Shown here piece after piece: positions 1 through 7,907 of a DNA stretch of 64,000 nt. This stretch comes from JACVRW01 sp963746825 (GTDB lineage Bacteria > Actinomycetota > Thermoleophilia > Solirubrobacterales > Thermoleophilaceae): contig CAVVCU010000018.1 in the NCBI GenBank assembly GCA_963746825.1, positions 124,001-188,000 of the forward strand. The letters are read 5' to 3'. How positions within the stretch are numbered: the stretch's first letter is position 1; every line of letters starts with the position of its first letter. The position numbers were made by a program, and so were the translations under genes. Under the pieces are notes generated by a model that saw only the letters and a program-made list of their open reading frames with translations, was not told where the DNA came from and did not search any database.

Positions 1-193
1 CCTCGGCGAGCTGACGGCCAAGCGCCTGGCTCCCGTGCCCGCCACGGTCGCCTGCGCGGAGATCTACGGCGGTCCGGACACCGCCCGGGTGACCGGCGAG
101 CTGCGCGGCGAGAGGGTGGACGCGCGCTTCAACCGCACCGACGCGTGCGAGACCAAGCGCTGGAACGACAACGCGGCACTGCTGGACCCCTAA
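1..193 (+). CDS. C-terminal fragment of a secreted SSI-like (subtilisin inhibitor-like) protein
   Basis: The gene enters from the left edge and ends with TAA at 191-193; the visible reading frame starts at base 2 and gives about 63 residues. It contains a Cys in ACAEIYGGP, then ARVTGELRG, a second Cys in TDACETKRW and a short tail. The spacing of the two Cys around an ARVTG..RVDARF strand resembles the C-terminal half of Streptomyces subtilisin inhibitor-like proteins, which are exported protease inhibitors. The signal peptide and start lie outside the window, so the assignment rests on this tail alone. The stop overlaps the convergent SDR gene by 3 bases. Confidence 0.5.
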   Translation, partial: LGELTAKRLAPVPATVACAEIYGGPDTARVTGELRGERVDARFNRTDACETKRWNDNAALLDP

Positions 194-939
194 GCGGCCT
201 TCATCAGCCCGCCGTCCACGGCCAGGGCCTGCGCAGTCACGTAGCTCGCCGGCTCGGAGCACAGGAAGGCCGCCGCGGCGGCGATCTCCTCGGCCTGGCC
301 GAGGCGCGCCGCGGGCACCTCGTCGCGGGCCACCTTCTCGGCCTCGTCGAGCGTCCCGTAGAGGTGCTCGAGGCGGCTCGTGGCGATGCGCCCGGGCAGG
401 ATCGTGTTGAGCGTCACGCCGTCGGCGGCGACCTTGCCGGCGATCGTGTGAAAGGTGGCCAGCATCCCGCTGCGGTGGGCGCTCGAGAGCATGAGCCCCG
501 GTATGGGCTCGCGGGCGGCCGAGGAGGAGATGTTCAGGATGCGCCCGAAGCCGCGTTCGCGCATGCCCGGCAGCGCGCGCTCGATCAGCGCCATCGGGCC
601 GAGCATCAGCTCGCGGTGGGCGTCCTGCCACTGCTCGCGGGTGAACTCGAGCGGGTCGCCGCCCGGGGGCCCGCCCGTGTTGGTCACGAGCACGGCGAGC
701 GGGCCGAGGTCGGCCTCGACGCCGTCCAGCAGCGCCGGCGCGCCATCGAGGTCGCTCATGTCGTGAACGTAGGACCCCGCGGCGCCCATCTCGCTTGCCG
801 CGGCCTCGATGTTCTCCCGCGAGCGCGAGCTCACGGCCACCTGCGCTCCCTCGGCGCACAGCGCCGCCGCCACCGCGAATCCGATGCCCTGCGACGCTCC
901 GGTCACGAGCGCCACCCTGCCCTCCAGACCGAGGTTCAT
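190..939 (-). CDS. Atypical short-chain dehydrogenase/reductase lacking the YxxxK motif
   Basis: A 249-residue SDR-fold protein. The N-terminal Rossmann motif GASQGIG is intact near residue 15, NTGG stands where NNAG is usual, and the ISSS serine is present. The catalytic Tyr-x-x-x-Lys, expected just after EPIPGLML, is replaced by SSAHR, so the usual proton donor is missing. The start at MNLGLEG (ATG 939) is chosen because upstream residues have no family similarity. Proteins of this divergent group are often annotated as 3-oxoacyl-ACP reductases, but the substrate is unknown and classical reductase chemistry is doubtful. It is convergent with the SSI-like gene and divergent from the small membrane protein gene 53 bases away. 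Confidence 0.85.
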   Translation of the reverse strand: MNLGLEGRVALVTGASQGIGFAVAAALCAEGAQVAVSSRSRENIEAAASEMGAAGSYVHDMSDLDGAPALLDGVEADLGPLAVLVTNTGGPPGGDPLEFTREQWQDAHRELMLGPMALIERALPGMRERGFGRILNISSSAAREPIPGLMLSSAHRSGMLATFHTIAGKVAADGVTLNTILPGRIATSRLEHLYGTLDEAEKVARDEVPAARLGQAEEIAAAAAFLCSEPASYVTAQALAVDGGLMKAA

Positions 940-992
940 GGCGCGCAGCCTACCTTCGCCCATCCGGGCGCCGGTGTAGGCTCGCAGCCGCA

Positions 993-1196
993 ATGCCGCT
1001 CCGTCTGATCGCCCGGGCCGCACCGCTCTTCTTCGGTGTCTTCGCGGCCGCGATCTGGCTGCGCCGGCGTGAGCCCGAGCGCCCCGCGCTGCCGGCCGCG
1101 CCGGAGCCGCAGAGCACCCGCTTCGTGCGCGGAGCCGAGCCCCGGGAAGTCGACATCGTGACGGTGGTCGACGACCTGCTCGGCACGCCGCGCTAG
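993..1196 (+). CDS. Small single-pass membrane protein of unknown function
   Basis: A 67-residue ORF starting with ATG MPLRLIARAA. It has one hydrophobic segment (about residues 9-22, ending in LRRRE, which suggests the C-terminus faces the cytoplasm), then a Pro/Ala/Glu-rich linker and a C-terminal acidic helix EVDIVTVVDDLLG. It sits between the divergent SDR and the c-di-AMP riboswitch. Codon choice matches the neighbours, which supports it being real, but no family is recognised and no strong ribosome-binding site is visible. Confidence 0.5.
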   Translation: MPLRLIARAAPLFFGVFAAAIWLRRREPERPALPAAPEPQSTRFVRGAEPREVDIVTVVDDLLGTPR

Positions 1197-1247
1197 ACGG
1201 TTCTCTGCACGATCTGCTTGGATAGCGGCTTCAAAGTTGCCAAAAAC

Positions 1248-1391
1248 TTGCCGAGTCTCCGTCGCCCCGGCGGCGGAGAGCGGGGGACCCACTCGAAGCT
1301 CAGGCTTCTGGGGCGAATCGCGGACAGGCCCAAACCTCACCGCGTAGCGCCACTTTCCGGCGCGAGCCCGTCAGCTCACCTCGTAGGCATC
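1248..1391 (+). ncRNA. c-di-AMP riboswitch (ydaO-yuaA class)
   Basis: The intergenic region carries the conserved blocks of the ydaO/yuaA class in the correct order: GAGAGCGGGGGACCCA (ending about 1294), GGGGCGAATC (1309-1319), then GAGCCCGTCAGCTCACCTCG running into TAGGCA near 1388. The terminal TTGCC (1248-1252) can pair with GGCA (1386-1389) to close P1. The class binds cyclic di-AMP and in actinobacteria commonly precedes genes for cell-wall-remodelling secreted proteins, generally lowering expression when bound. Here it ends about 18 bases before the TTG start of the Rpf-like gene, so the ribosome-binding site is next to the aptamer. Identification is from remembered consensus blocks, not a covariance search. 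Confidence 0.88.
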
Positions 1392-1408
1392 GGAAAGGGG
1401 CAGGGAAG

Positions 1409-2014
1409 TTGCAATCGATCGTCGATGCCGTGCGCTACAAACCGTTCGCGCTGGCCGCTCTCACCACGCTGGCGCTGGCCGGCACGACCCAGAGCGCGCA
1501 GGCGGACCGCGTGGTGGCCGGCACGGCCAAGGCCGCGAGCGCGGAGGACCTGATGGTCGAACGCGGTGACCGCGGCAGCGCCGTCCGGAGCATCCAGTCC
1601 GCTCTCGGCATTCCCGCCGACGGCGTGTTCGGCCCCCAGACCGAGCGCGCGGTCAAGCACTTCCAGCGCCGCAAGGGCCTGCTCGTGGACGGGGTGGTCG
1701 GCCCGCAGACGCGCGCCGCCCTCGGCCTCGCGCCGTTCAGCCGCGCCTCCGTGCGCCGCGGCAAGAGCCCCCGGCGCAGCGACGTGCGGGTTCCGCGCAT
1801 CCTGCGCCTCATCGCCGAGTGCGAATCGGGTGGCAACCCCCGGGCCATCTCGCCGGGCGGCGACTACCGCGGGAAGTACCAGTTCAGCCGCGGTACCTGG
1901 CGCGGGCTGGGCGGGAAGGGCGACCCCGCGGAGGCCTCTGAGGCCGAGCAGGACCGCTTGGCGCTCAAGCTGTATCGCCAGAGCGGCAACGCGCCCTGGC
2001 CCAACTGCCCGTAG
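1409..2014 (+). CDS. Secreted peptidoglycan-binding protein with transglycosylase/Rpf-like domain
   Basis: A 201-residue exported protein. A signal peptide covers about residues 1-33 (basic start, hydrophobic ALAALTTLALAG, cleavage near AQA). A PG_binding_1 domain follows at about 52-108 with GDRGSAVRSIQ, DGVFGPQTERAV and DGVVGPQTRAAL. The C-terminal domain (about 128-200) is transglycosylase-like, similar to resuscitation-promoting factors, with AECESGGNP (candidate catalytic Glu139), GKYQFSRGTW and Cys138/Cys200 for a likely disulfide. It probably cleaves cell-wall glycan during growth or germination. The TTG start is set by the purine-rich GGAAAGGGGCAGGG just upstream, and the gene lies directly under the c-di-AMP riboswitch, which ties its expression to cell-wall/osmotic signalling. 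Confidence 0.87.
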   Translation: MQSIVDAVRYKPFALAALTTLALAGTTQSAQADRVVAGTAKAASAEDLMVERGDRGSAVRSIQSALGIPADGVFGPQTERAVKHFQRRKGLLVDGVVGPQTRAALGLAPFSRASVRRGKSPRRSDVRVPRILRLIAECESGGNPRAISPGGDYRGKYQFSRGTWRGLGGKGDPAEASEAEQDRLALKLYRQSGNAPWPNCP

Positions 2015-2021
2015 ACCGAGA

Positions 2022-3179
2022 TCAGCGCGCGGCTGCCGAGCGCGCCGGGGCCCTTCGGCCCATGGAGAGCACGCCCACCAGCGTGACGGCGCACAGGATC
2101 CCGAGCATCCCGTAGGGGACGGCGTCGACGGTGAGGTCGGCGATCGCTCCGCCTCCCCCGCCGCCCACCAGATGCCCGAGGGCCCAGGCCAGATTGGAGA
2201 TGGAGAAGGCCAGCGCCAGGTCGAGCCCGGCGCTCTCCGCGGCGTCCGAGACCAGGGCCATGGCCGGGGCCCAGAAAGCACCCAGGGTGGCGAAGGCCAC
2301 GAAGATCACCGCACCCAGCAGCAGCGCTGTGCCGGGCAGCGGGAGCACCACGGCCGCCACCACCGCGCCGACGAGCCCGGCGCGAATGGGCAGCAGGCGC
2401 CCGCGGCGGTCCGACAGCCGTCCGGCCAGCGGGCTCACGACGGCCTCGCCCGCCGCGGTGACCAGGAAGATCGCGCCGATCGCGACCCCACTGGCGCCGA
2501 GGTCGTCGAGGCGCAGCGGCGCCAGCACCTCGATCACGCCGCCGTAGAGGGCGGGCAGGGTGAACAGCCAGAAGCCGATCAGCACGTCGCGGCGGCGCAG
2601 TGCGCGCAGCAGCGCCGGCACGCCGGGGCTGGGCGCGGGCGCCACTCCGGGCGTGCGCCACGCCCAGAGGATCAGGCCGGCGGCCACCACCGACACGCCG
2701 CTGAACACCACCTCGGGCCCCAACACGGTGGCGGCGCCGCCCAGCACGGGGCCCAGCAAGACGCCGACGATGGCGGCCCCGAGGGCGGAGCCGATCAGCT
2801 CGCCGCGCCGCTCGGCGGGAGCGGCCGAAACCAGCCAGGTCATGCCCGCGGCCCACATGCAGGCGCCGCCCATCCCCTGCACGAAGCGCGCGAGGTCGAG
2901 CAGCACGATGTTCCCGGCGAAGGCGAAGGCCAGGCTCGTGACCCCCAGCAGCGCCAGCCCGGTGAGCAGGGTGGGCTTGACGCCCCAGCGGGCCGCCAGC
3001 CAGCCGCCCGGGAGCGCACCCGCGAAGGTGCCGGCCGGATAGGCGGCCGTGAGCACGCCGGCCGCCGTCTTCGACAGGTCGAGCTCGTCCGAGTAGTAGG
3101 GCAGCAACGGCGCGACGGCGGCGAAGAACATGGTGTCCACGAGCACCACCGCAGCCACCAGTAGGAACAACCGCCTCAC
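2022..3179 (-). CDS. Major facilitator superfamily transporter
   Basis: A 385-residue hydrophobic protein with about 12 membrane segments. MFS motif A appears in the TM2-TM3 loop as GGWLAARWGVKPT, and a second version, GRLSDRRGR, lies after TM8, as expected from the internal duplication. The N-terminus (MRRLFLLVAAVVLVDTMFFAAVAPLLPYY) resembles drug-efflux or sugar-efflux MFS proteins. The substrate cannot be told. The gene is convergent with the Rpf-like gene (7 bases apart) and divergent from the M20 dipeptidase. The C-terminal half is rich in Ala/Gly with a poly-Gly stretch in TM11. Confidence 0.87.
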   Translation of the reverse strand: MRRLFLLVAAVVLVDTMFFAAVAPLLPYYSDELDLSKTAAGVLTAAYPAGTFAGALPGGWLAARWGVKPTLLTGLALLGVTSLAFAFAGNIVLLDLARFVQGMGGACMWAAGMTWLVSAAPAERRGELIGSALGAAIVGVLLGPVLGGAATVLGPEVVFSGVSVVAAGLILWAWRTPGVAPAPSPGVPALLRALRRRDVLIGFWLFTLPALYGGVIEVLAPLRLDDLGASGVAIGAIFLVTAAGEAVVSPLAGRLSDRRGRLLPIRAGLVGAVVAAVVLPLPGTALLLGAVIFVAFATLGAFWAPAMALVSDAAESAGLDLALAFSISNLAWALGHLVGGGGGGAIADLTVDAVPYGMLGILCAVTLVGVLSMGRRAPARSAAAR

Positions 3180-3218
3180 CCCGGCGATGCTACGCGAGCG
3201 CCGTCATACTCACCCGCC

Positions 3219-4532
3219 GTGCCCACCCTGCGTGAAGAGCTCGAAGACTGGCTGCGCATACCGTCGGTGTCCACCGGCGGCGGCGACGCCGCGGCCCTCG
3301 AGGAGGCCTGCGGCTGGGCCTGCGAGCGCATCGAGGGGGCCGGCGGTCGCGCCGAGCAGGTGACGGTCGGCGGCGGCCACCCGATGGCCGTGGGTGAGCT
3401 GCGCTGCTCACGCGCCGATGCGCCCACCGTGCTGGCCTACGGCCACTACGACGTCCAGGCGGCCGGGCCGGAGGAGGCCTGGGACAGCCCGCCCTTCGAG
3501 CCGACCGAGCGCGACGGGCGCCTGTACGCGCGCGGCGCGGCCGACGACAAGGGCAACTTCCTGCCCCTCCTGCACGTGGCCTGCGAGCTCGCGCGCGCGG
3601 GCGAGCTGCCCGTGAACGTGCGCTTCCTCATCGAGGGTGAGGAGGAGGTGGGCAGCCGCTCGGTGCTCGAGCGCCTCCGCCAGGGCGAGGACGAGGCCGA
3701 CTGCGCGATCGTGTTCGACTCGGTCATGGTCGACGAGGCCACGCCCGCGATCTCCTCTGCGAGCCGCGGGCTGGCTCAGGCCGGCATCGAGGTGCGCGTG
3801 GCCGAGCGCGACCTGCACTCCGGCTTCTACGGCGGAGCGGTGCCCAACGCCGCGCACGTGCTCATGCGCATGCTCGACGCCGTGGCGCCCGACCCCGAGG
3901 GCCGGGTGCGCCCCGAGCTGAGCGCCGGGGTGAGGGCGCCCACGCGGCAGGAGGTGGAGTCGTGGGAGGAGCTGCCCGGCGGAGCGGGCGAGATCGCTCA
4001 GGTGGGCGCGCAGCCGGTGTCCCCCGGCGCCGCCGCGGAGTTCTACGAGCGCACCGGCGCGCTCACCTCGGTCGACGTGAACATGATCAGCGTGGGCGAG
4101 CCGCGCACGATCGTGCCCGCGGTGGCCCGCGCCCATGTGAGCGTGCGCCTTGCGCCCGGGCAGAGCGCCGCGGCGACCGGCGCCGAGCTCGAGCGCCTGC
4201 TGCGCGAGGCGGCCCACCCGGCGGCCGAGGTCTCGATCGAGACCGAGCTGGCCGACCCGGCCTTCTTCGACACCTCCCATCCCGCCCTGCAGCTGGGGGC
4301 ACAGGCGATCGGTCGCGCGTGCGGGCGCCCGGCCGCGTTCGTGCGCCTGGGCGGCACGCTGCCGCTGCTGGCCGTGCTCGCCGAGCGCGGGATGGCCACC
4401 ATCGTCAGCGGCTTCGCCCTCCCCGCCGATGCCTTCCACGCGCCCAACGAGAGCTATCGCCTGGAGAGCCTGCGCCTGGGCGAGGCGGCCGCGCGCGAGC
4501 TCTACGCCACGCTGGCCGAGCTGCCCCGCTAG
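3219..4532 (+). CDS. M20 family dipeptidase
   Basis: A 437-residue zinc-dependent peptidase of the M20 family. Metal-site segments are visible: GHYDVQ (His ligand and Asp), ARGAADDKGN (bridging Asp), EGEEEVGS (general-base Glu plus Glu ligand) and a late HAPNESY (His ligand). The lid/dimerisation domain falls around residues 190-330 with the DLHSGFYGG substrate-binding motif, typical of carnosinase-like dipeptidases. It probably hydrolyses dipeptides in the cytosol, since no signal peptide is seen. The GTG start is only 39 bases from the divergent MFS gene. The stop overlaps the convergent methyltransferase by 4 bases. Confidence 0.9.
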   Translation: MPTLREELEDWLRIPSVSTGGGDAAALEEACGWACERIEGAGGRAEQVTVGGGHPMAVGELRCSRADAPTVLAYGHYDVQAAGPEEAWDSPPFEPTERDGRLYARGAADDKGNFLPLLHVACELARAGELPVNVRFLIEGEEEVGSRSVLERLRQGEDEADCAIVFDSVMVDEATPAISSASRGLAQAGIEVRVAERDLHSGFYGGAVPNAAHVLMRMLDAVAPDPEGRVRPELSAGVRAPTRQEVESWEELPGGAGEIAQVGAQPVSPGAAAEFYERTGALTSVDVNMISVGEPRTIVPAVARAHVSVRLAPGQSAAATGAELERLLREAAHPAAEVSIETELADPAFFDTSHPALQLGAQAIGRACGRPAAFVRLGGTLPLLAVLAERGMATIVSGFALPADAFHAPNESYRLESLRLGEAAARELYATLAELPR

Positions 4533-5167
4533 CTGACCGAGCGCTCTATCGCGCGGCGGCGCAGGTGATGGATGCGCGCTCGCTCCGAGCGCACGCTCCC
4601 GGTGGTGCGCACGTGCCAGTCGCGCTCCGCGCCCTCCAGGAAGCTTGCGGCGAGAGCGCGCTGGGGATCGGCGATCAGCACCTCGCCGGTCTGATCCACG
4701 AGGCGGGGCAGCAGCTCCAGTAACTGGGTCACGTTGCGGCGCTCGTAGAGCACATCCGAGGCGATCACCAAACGCCACGGCGCGCGTTCGACGATCGGCT
4801 CGGGCCGGCCCCAGCCGACGACCGCCGTCTCCAGCTCGACGCCGTTGCGCTGCGCGTTCTCGGCCGCCGCGGCCACCGCGTCGGGCGACCAGTCGGTGGC
4901 CAGCACGCGTCCGCCCGCGAGCGCGGCCGCGATGCTCGGCAGGCCCAGGCCGCAGCCCAGCTCCAGCACCCGGGCGCCGCGCAGCGAGCGGCGGGCGAGG
5001 TCGTGGGCGAGGGCGATCGAGCTCGACCAGAGCTCGGCCCAGTAGGGCAGGAACTCCTCGTGCTCGAAGCCCTCCTCGGTCAGCAGCGCCTCGGCGTCAC
5101 GCGGGCGCGTGAGCTCGATCTCGCCGAGGGGCAGGGCAATCCGCTCCTCGACCGCATCGACGATCAC
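4529..5167 (-). CDS. Class I SAM-dependent methyltransferase (PF10294/NNT1-like)
   Basis: A 212-residue methyltransferase with the layout of the lysine/nicotinamide methyltransferase-like family. FLPYWAELWSSS precedes motif I VLELGCGLGLPSIAAA, followed by VLATDWSPDAV and the post-II motif VIASDVLYERRN, where the acidic DVLYE loop is characteristic. The target, protein side chain or small molecule, is unknown. The start is the GTG at 5167, whose GTGA overlaps the stop of the upstream M3 peptidase gene by 4 bases, implying translational coupling. Confidence 0.85.
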   Translation of the reverse strand: MIVDAVEERIALPLGEIELTRPRDAEALLTEEGFEHEEFLPYWAELWSSSIALAHDLARRSLRGARVLELGCGLGLPSIAAALAGGRVLATDWSPDAVAAAAENAQRNGVELETAVVGWGRPEPIVERAPWRLVIASDVLYERRNVTQLLELLPRLVDQTGEVLIADPQRALAASFLEGAERDWHVRTTGSVRSERARIHHLRRRAIERSVS

Positions 5168-6975
5168 GGCCGGGCGCCGACCCTCCCGGCCTCCCGGGCC
5201 GCTTCTTCCGCCGCGTCGAGCTGGCGCTCGATCAGGTCGAGCCCCGCGCCCCAGAAGCCGGGGTCGCCAAGGTCGACGCCCACGATCCGGCCGAGCTCCT
5301 CGGGCGGCAGCGAGCCGCCGGCGCGCAGCAGGTCGAGGTACGACGAGACGAAGCTCTCGCCCGCCTCCTCGTAGCGCCGGTAGACCGACAGCGCCAGCAG
5401 GTGCCCGTAGGCGTAGGCGTACACGTAGCCGGGCGTGTCCACGAAGTGCGGCACGTAGGACCACCAGAGCGCGTAGTCGTCGTGGAGGTCGACGGCGTCG
5501 CCCAGCAGGTCGGCCTGGGTCTCGAGCCAGAGCTCGCCGAAGCGCTCCGGCGCCAGCTCACCGGACTCGCGCCGCGCCCCGTGGATGGCGTGCTCGAAGC
5601 GGTTCATGGCGATCTGGCGAAACACCGCGCCCACCGCGCCGTCGAGCGACCCGGCCAGCAGCGACAGCCGCTCGGCCGGACCGGGCGCGCGCTCCAGCAG
5701 CCGCTCCAGGACGATCGTCTCACCGAAGATGGAGGCGGTCTCGGCCATGGTCAGCGGTCCGGTGAACTGGAAGATGCCCTGCGGGCCGGCCAGCGAGGCG
5801 TGGACGCCGTGGCCGAGCTCGTGCGCGAGCGTGAGCACGTCGTAGGGACGCGAGGTGTAGTTCAGCAGCACGTACGGGTGCCGCGAGGGGACGGTGTAGG
5901 CGCAGAACGCCCCGCCGCGCTTGCCCGCGCGCGGGGGCGCGTCGATGTAGCCGTCGGCGAAGAACGACCCGGCGGCCTCGCCCAGCTCGGGCGAGAAGGT
6001 CGAATAGCAGTCGAGCACGATCTCCTGCGCCTCGTCGTAGGGGATGTGGTCCTCGGCGTCGGTGACCGGAGCCATCCGGTCCCAGTAGGCCAGCCGGTCG
6101 AGGCCCAGCAGCTGCGCCTTCAGCCGGTACCAGCGCCGCGCCAGCTCGTAGCGGCCCACCACGGCCTCCACCAGCGCCTCCACGGACTCGTCGCTGGCCT
6201 CGTTGGCCAGGTTGCGCGAGGCCAGCCAGTGCGGGTAGTCGCGCAGGCGGTCCTTGGTGGCCTTGTCGCCCAGGAGGGTGTTGAACACGTAGGCACGCGT
6301 GCGCAGGCCCGGACGAAGCGCGGCGGTGGTGGCGTGGGCGGCCTCCTCGCGCACCTGCCGGTCGGGATCCTGGAGGCGCGACAGCGCCTCCTCCAGGGGA
6401 ATCACCTGCTCATCGCCGATCTGAACGTCGACCGAGGAGATCTGCTCGGTGAACAGGCGCCGGAAGGCCGACGAGCCGCTCACGTCGAGCTCGGTGGCGA
6501 TGCGCTCCTCGGGCTCGCTGAGCTGGTGCGGGCGGTAGCGGCGCAGGGTGCGCAGGAAGTGGGCGCAGAAGTCGAGCGACCCGGACTCGAGCATCTCGTT
6601 CGCCTGCTCCTCCGCCAGCAGGTTCCATTCGAGCTCGAAGAACAGGAGCTGAGTCTCGATCGCCGCTCCCAGCTCGCGCGCCTTCTGCACCAGGGCGCCA
6701 CGCGGCGGGTCGGCCGTGTCGAGGCTGAAGGACAGCATCGCGTAGGACCCCGCGCGGCCGGCGAGATCGTGGATCGCGCCCAGCTCGTGCATCGCGTCGG
6801 CGAGGCCGGCGGCGTCGAGCTCGGCCACGCGCCCGCGGTGGCGCTCGGCGAAGGTGGCCGAGCGGTCGCGCGCTTCGGTCAGCAGCTCCTCGACCCCGGC
6901 GGCGCCGCGGCTCTCCACGAGCGGCTCGAGGTCCCAGGACGCGGACTGCAGGGCGGGGTCGGTCGCGGTGCTCAT
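5164..6975 (-). CDS. pepF: M3 family oligoendopeptidase F
   Basis: A 603-residue zinc metallopeptidase. The M3 signature HELGHGVH is in the C-terminal half, followed by the downstream Glu (AETASIFGE) that completes the gluzincin site. The N-terminal helical domain of the PepF/M3 family (LDTADPPRGALVQKARELG, ELEWNLL) is complete. PepF enzymes cut oligopeptides in the cytosol during peptide turnover. The start is ATG 6975 (MSTATDPA), because the 14 upstream in-frame residues are unlike the family and run into the divergent PLP gene's control region. The two genes start 23 bases apart. Confidence 0.9.
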   Translation of the reverse strand: MSTATDPALQSASWDLEPLVESRGAAGVEELLTEARDRSATFAERHRGRVAELDAAGLADAMHELGAIHDLAGRAGSYAMLSFSLDTADPPRGALVQKARELGAAIETQLLFFELEWNLLAEEQANEMLESGSLDFCAHFLRTLRRYRPHQLSEPEERIATELDVSGSSAFRRLFTEQISSVDVQIGDEQVIPLEEALSRLQDPDRQVREEAAHATTAALRPGLRTRAYVFNTLLGDKATKDRLRDYPHWLASRNLANEASDESVEALVEAVVGRYELARRWYRLKAQLLGLDRLAYWDRMAPVTDAEDHIPYDEAQEIVLDCYSTFSPELGEAAGSFFADGYIDAPPRAGKRGGAFCAYTVPSRHPYVLLNYTSRPYDVLTLAHELGHGVHASLAGPQGIFQFTGPLTMAETASIFGETIVLERLLERAPGPAERLSLLAGSLDGAVGAVFRQIAMNRFEHAIHGARRESGELAPERFGELWLETQADLLGDAVDLHDDYALWWSYVPHFVDTPGYVYAYAYGHLLALSVYRRYEEAGESFVSSYLDLLRAGGSLPPEELGRIVGVDLGDPGFWGAGLDLIERQLDAAEEAAREAGRVGARP

Positions 6976-6998
6976 GACGCCGAGATTAGTCTCCGGCG

Positions 6999-7898
6999 GT
7001 GATGAGGCTGCCCACACCGCTGGAGGAGGCGCCCGCGTCCCTCGCCCGCGGGCGGAACCTGCTGCTGAAGCGCGAGGACCTGCACGAGCTGGGCGCGTTC
7101 AAGTGGCGCGGCGCGCTGCCGGCGCTCGAGTCCTTTCGCGCCCGGGGGGCCGCCGCGGTGGTCACCGCCTCGACCGGCAACCACGGCGCCGCCACCGCAT
7201 GGGCGGCCGCGCGGACGGGCGTGCGCGCGGTCGTGTTCCTTCCCCTGGAGGCGAGCGCCACCAAGCTCGCCCTCCTCGAGGATCTCGGAGCCGAGGTGCG
7301 CCAGGCCGGGGCCGATGTCGACGAGGCCAAGGACCACGCGCGCGCCTACGCGGACGAGCAGCGGGTGCCCTTCTTCGAGGACGGCGCCGAGCCGGCGCAG
7401 TTCGACGGGTACGAGGCCATCGGGCGGGAGATCGTCGAGCAGCTCGGCGAACGGCCCGCCTGCACGCCCGTGCCCGTGGGCAACGGCGCCCTGCTCATCG
7501 GGGTCGCCCGGGGGCTGGGGGGTGGGGCGGTCGGGGTGGTGTCCAAGGAGGCCCCGGTCATGGCCCTGAGCGTCGCCGCGGGGCGGCCGGTCGAGTGCGA
7601 TCGCTCCTCGACGTTCGCCGACGGCCTGGCGGTGAGGGTGGCGGTGCCGCTGGCGGTCCGGGAGCTGGTCGGCCTGGCCACCCCGTTCGTCGAGGTGTCC
7701 GAGCGCGCGATGGCCCGCGCCGTGGGCGCCTTTGCCGAGGCCGGCATCCGCGTGGAGGGCTCGGCCGGCGCCTCGCTGGCCGGGCTCGAGGCGCTGCCGC
7801 CCGCCGACGGGCCGGTGGTGGTGATGGTGTGCGGGCGCAACATCGACGAGGACCTGTACCGCCGGGCGCTCGACCAGCCGGACAGCTTTCCCGCCTGA
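6999..7898 (+). CDS. PLP-dependent threonine/serine dehydratase-like enzyme
   Basis: A 299-residue fold-type II PLP enzyme. KREDLHELGAFKWRGA carries the Schiff-base Lys, TASTGNHGAATAWAA is the Ser/Thr dehydratase signature, and GNGALLIGVARGLGG is the phosphate-binding Gly loop. The loop is a diverged, shorter version of the usual GGGG, and the protein is about 20-30 residues shorter than catabolic threonine dehydratases with no ACT domain. It could be a dehydratase, a racemase or a diaminopropionate-type lyase. GTG 6999 or ATG 7002 can both serve as start. It is divergent from pepF. Confidence 0.8.
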   Translation: MMRLPTPLEEAPASLARGRNLLLKREDLHELGAFKWRGALPALESFRARGAAAVVTASTGNHGAATAWAAARTGVRAVVFLPLEASATKLALLEDLGAEVRQAGADVDEAKDHARAYADEQRVPFFEDGAEPAQFDGYEAIGREIVEQLGERPACTPVPVGNGALLIGVARGLGGGAVGVVSKEAPVMALSVAAGRPVECDRSSTFADGLAVRVAVPLAVRELVGLATPFVEVSERAMARAVGAFAEAGIRVEGSAGASLAGLEALPPADGPVVVMVCGRNIDEDLYRRALDQPDSFPA

Positions 7899-7907
7899 GC
7901 CGCGCCG

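Noticed and set aside
1566..3164. Very long antisense or out-of-phase ORFs, such as this 532-codon frame and those at 5401-7002 (+), 10242-12005 (-) and 37924-39732 (-)
   Set aside because: They lie opposite clear genes and have Arg/Ala/Gly/Pro composition with no domain pattern. High GC removes stop codons from shadow frames.
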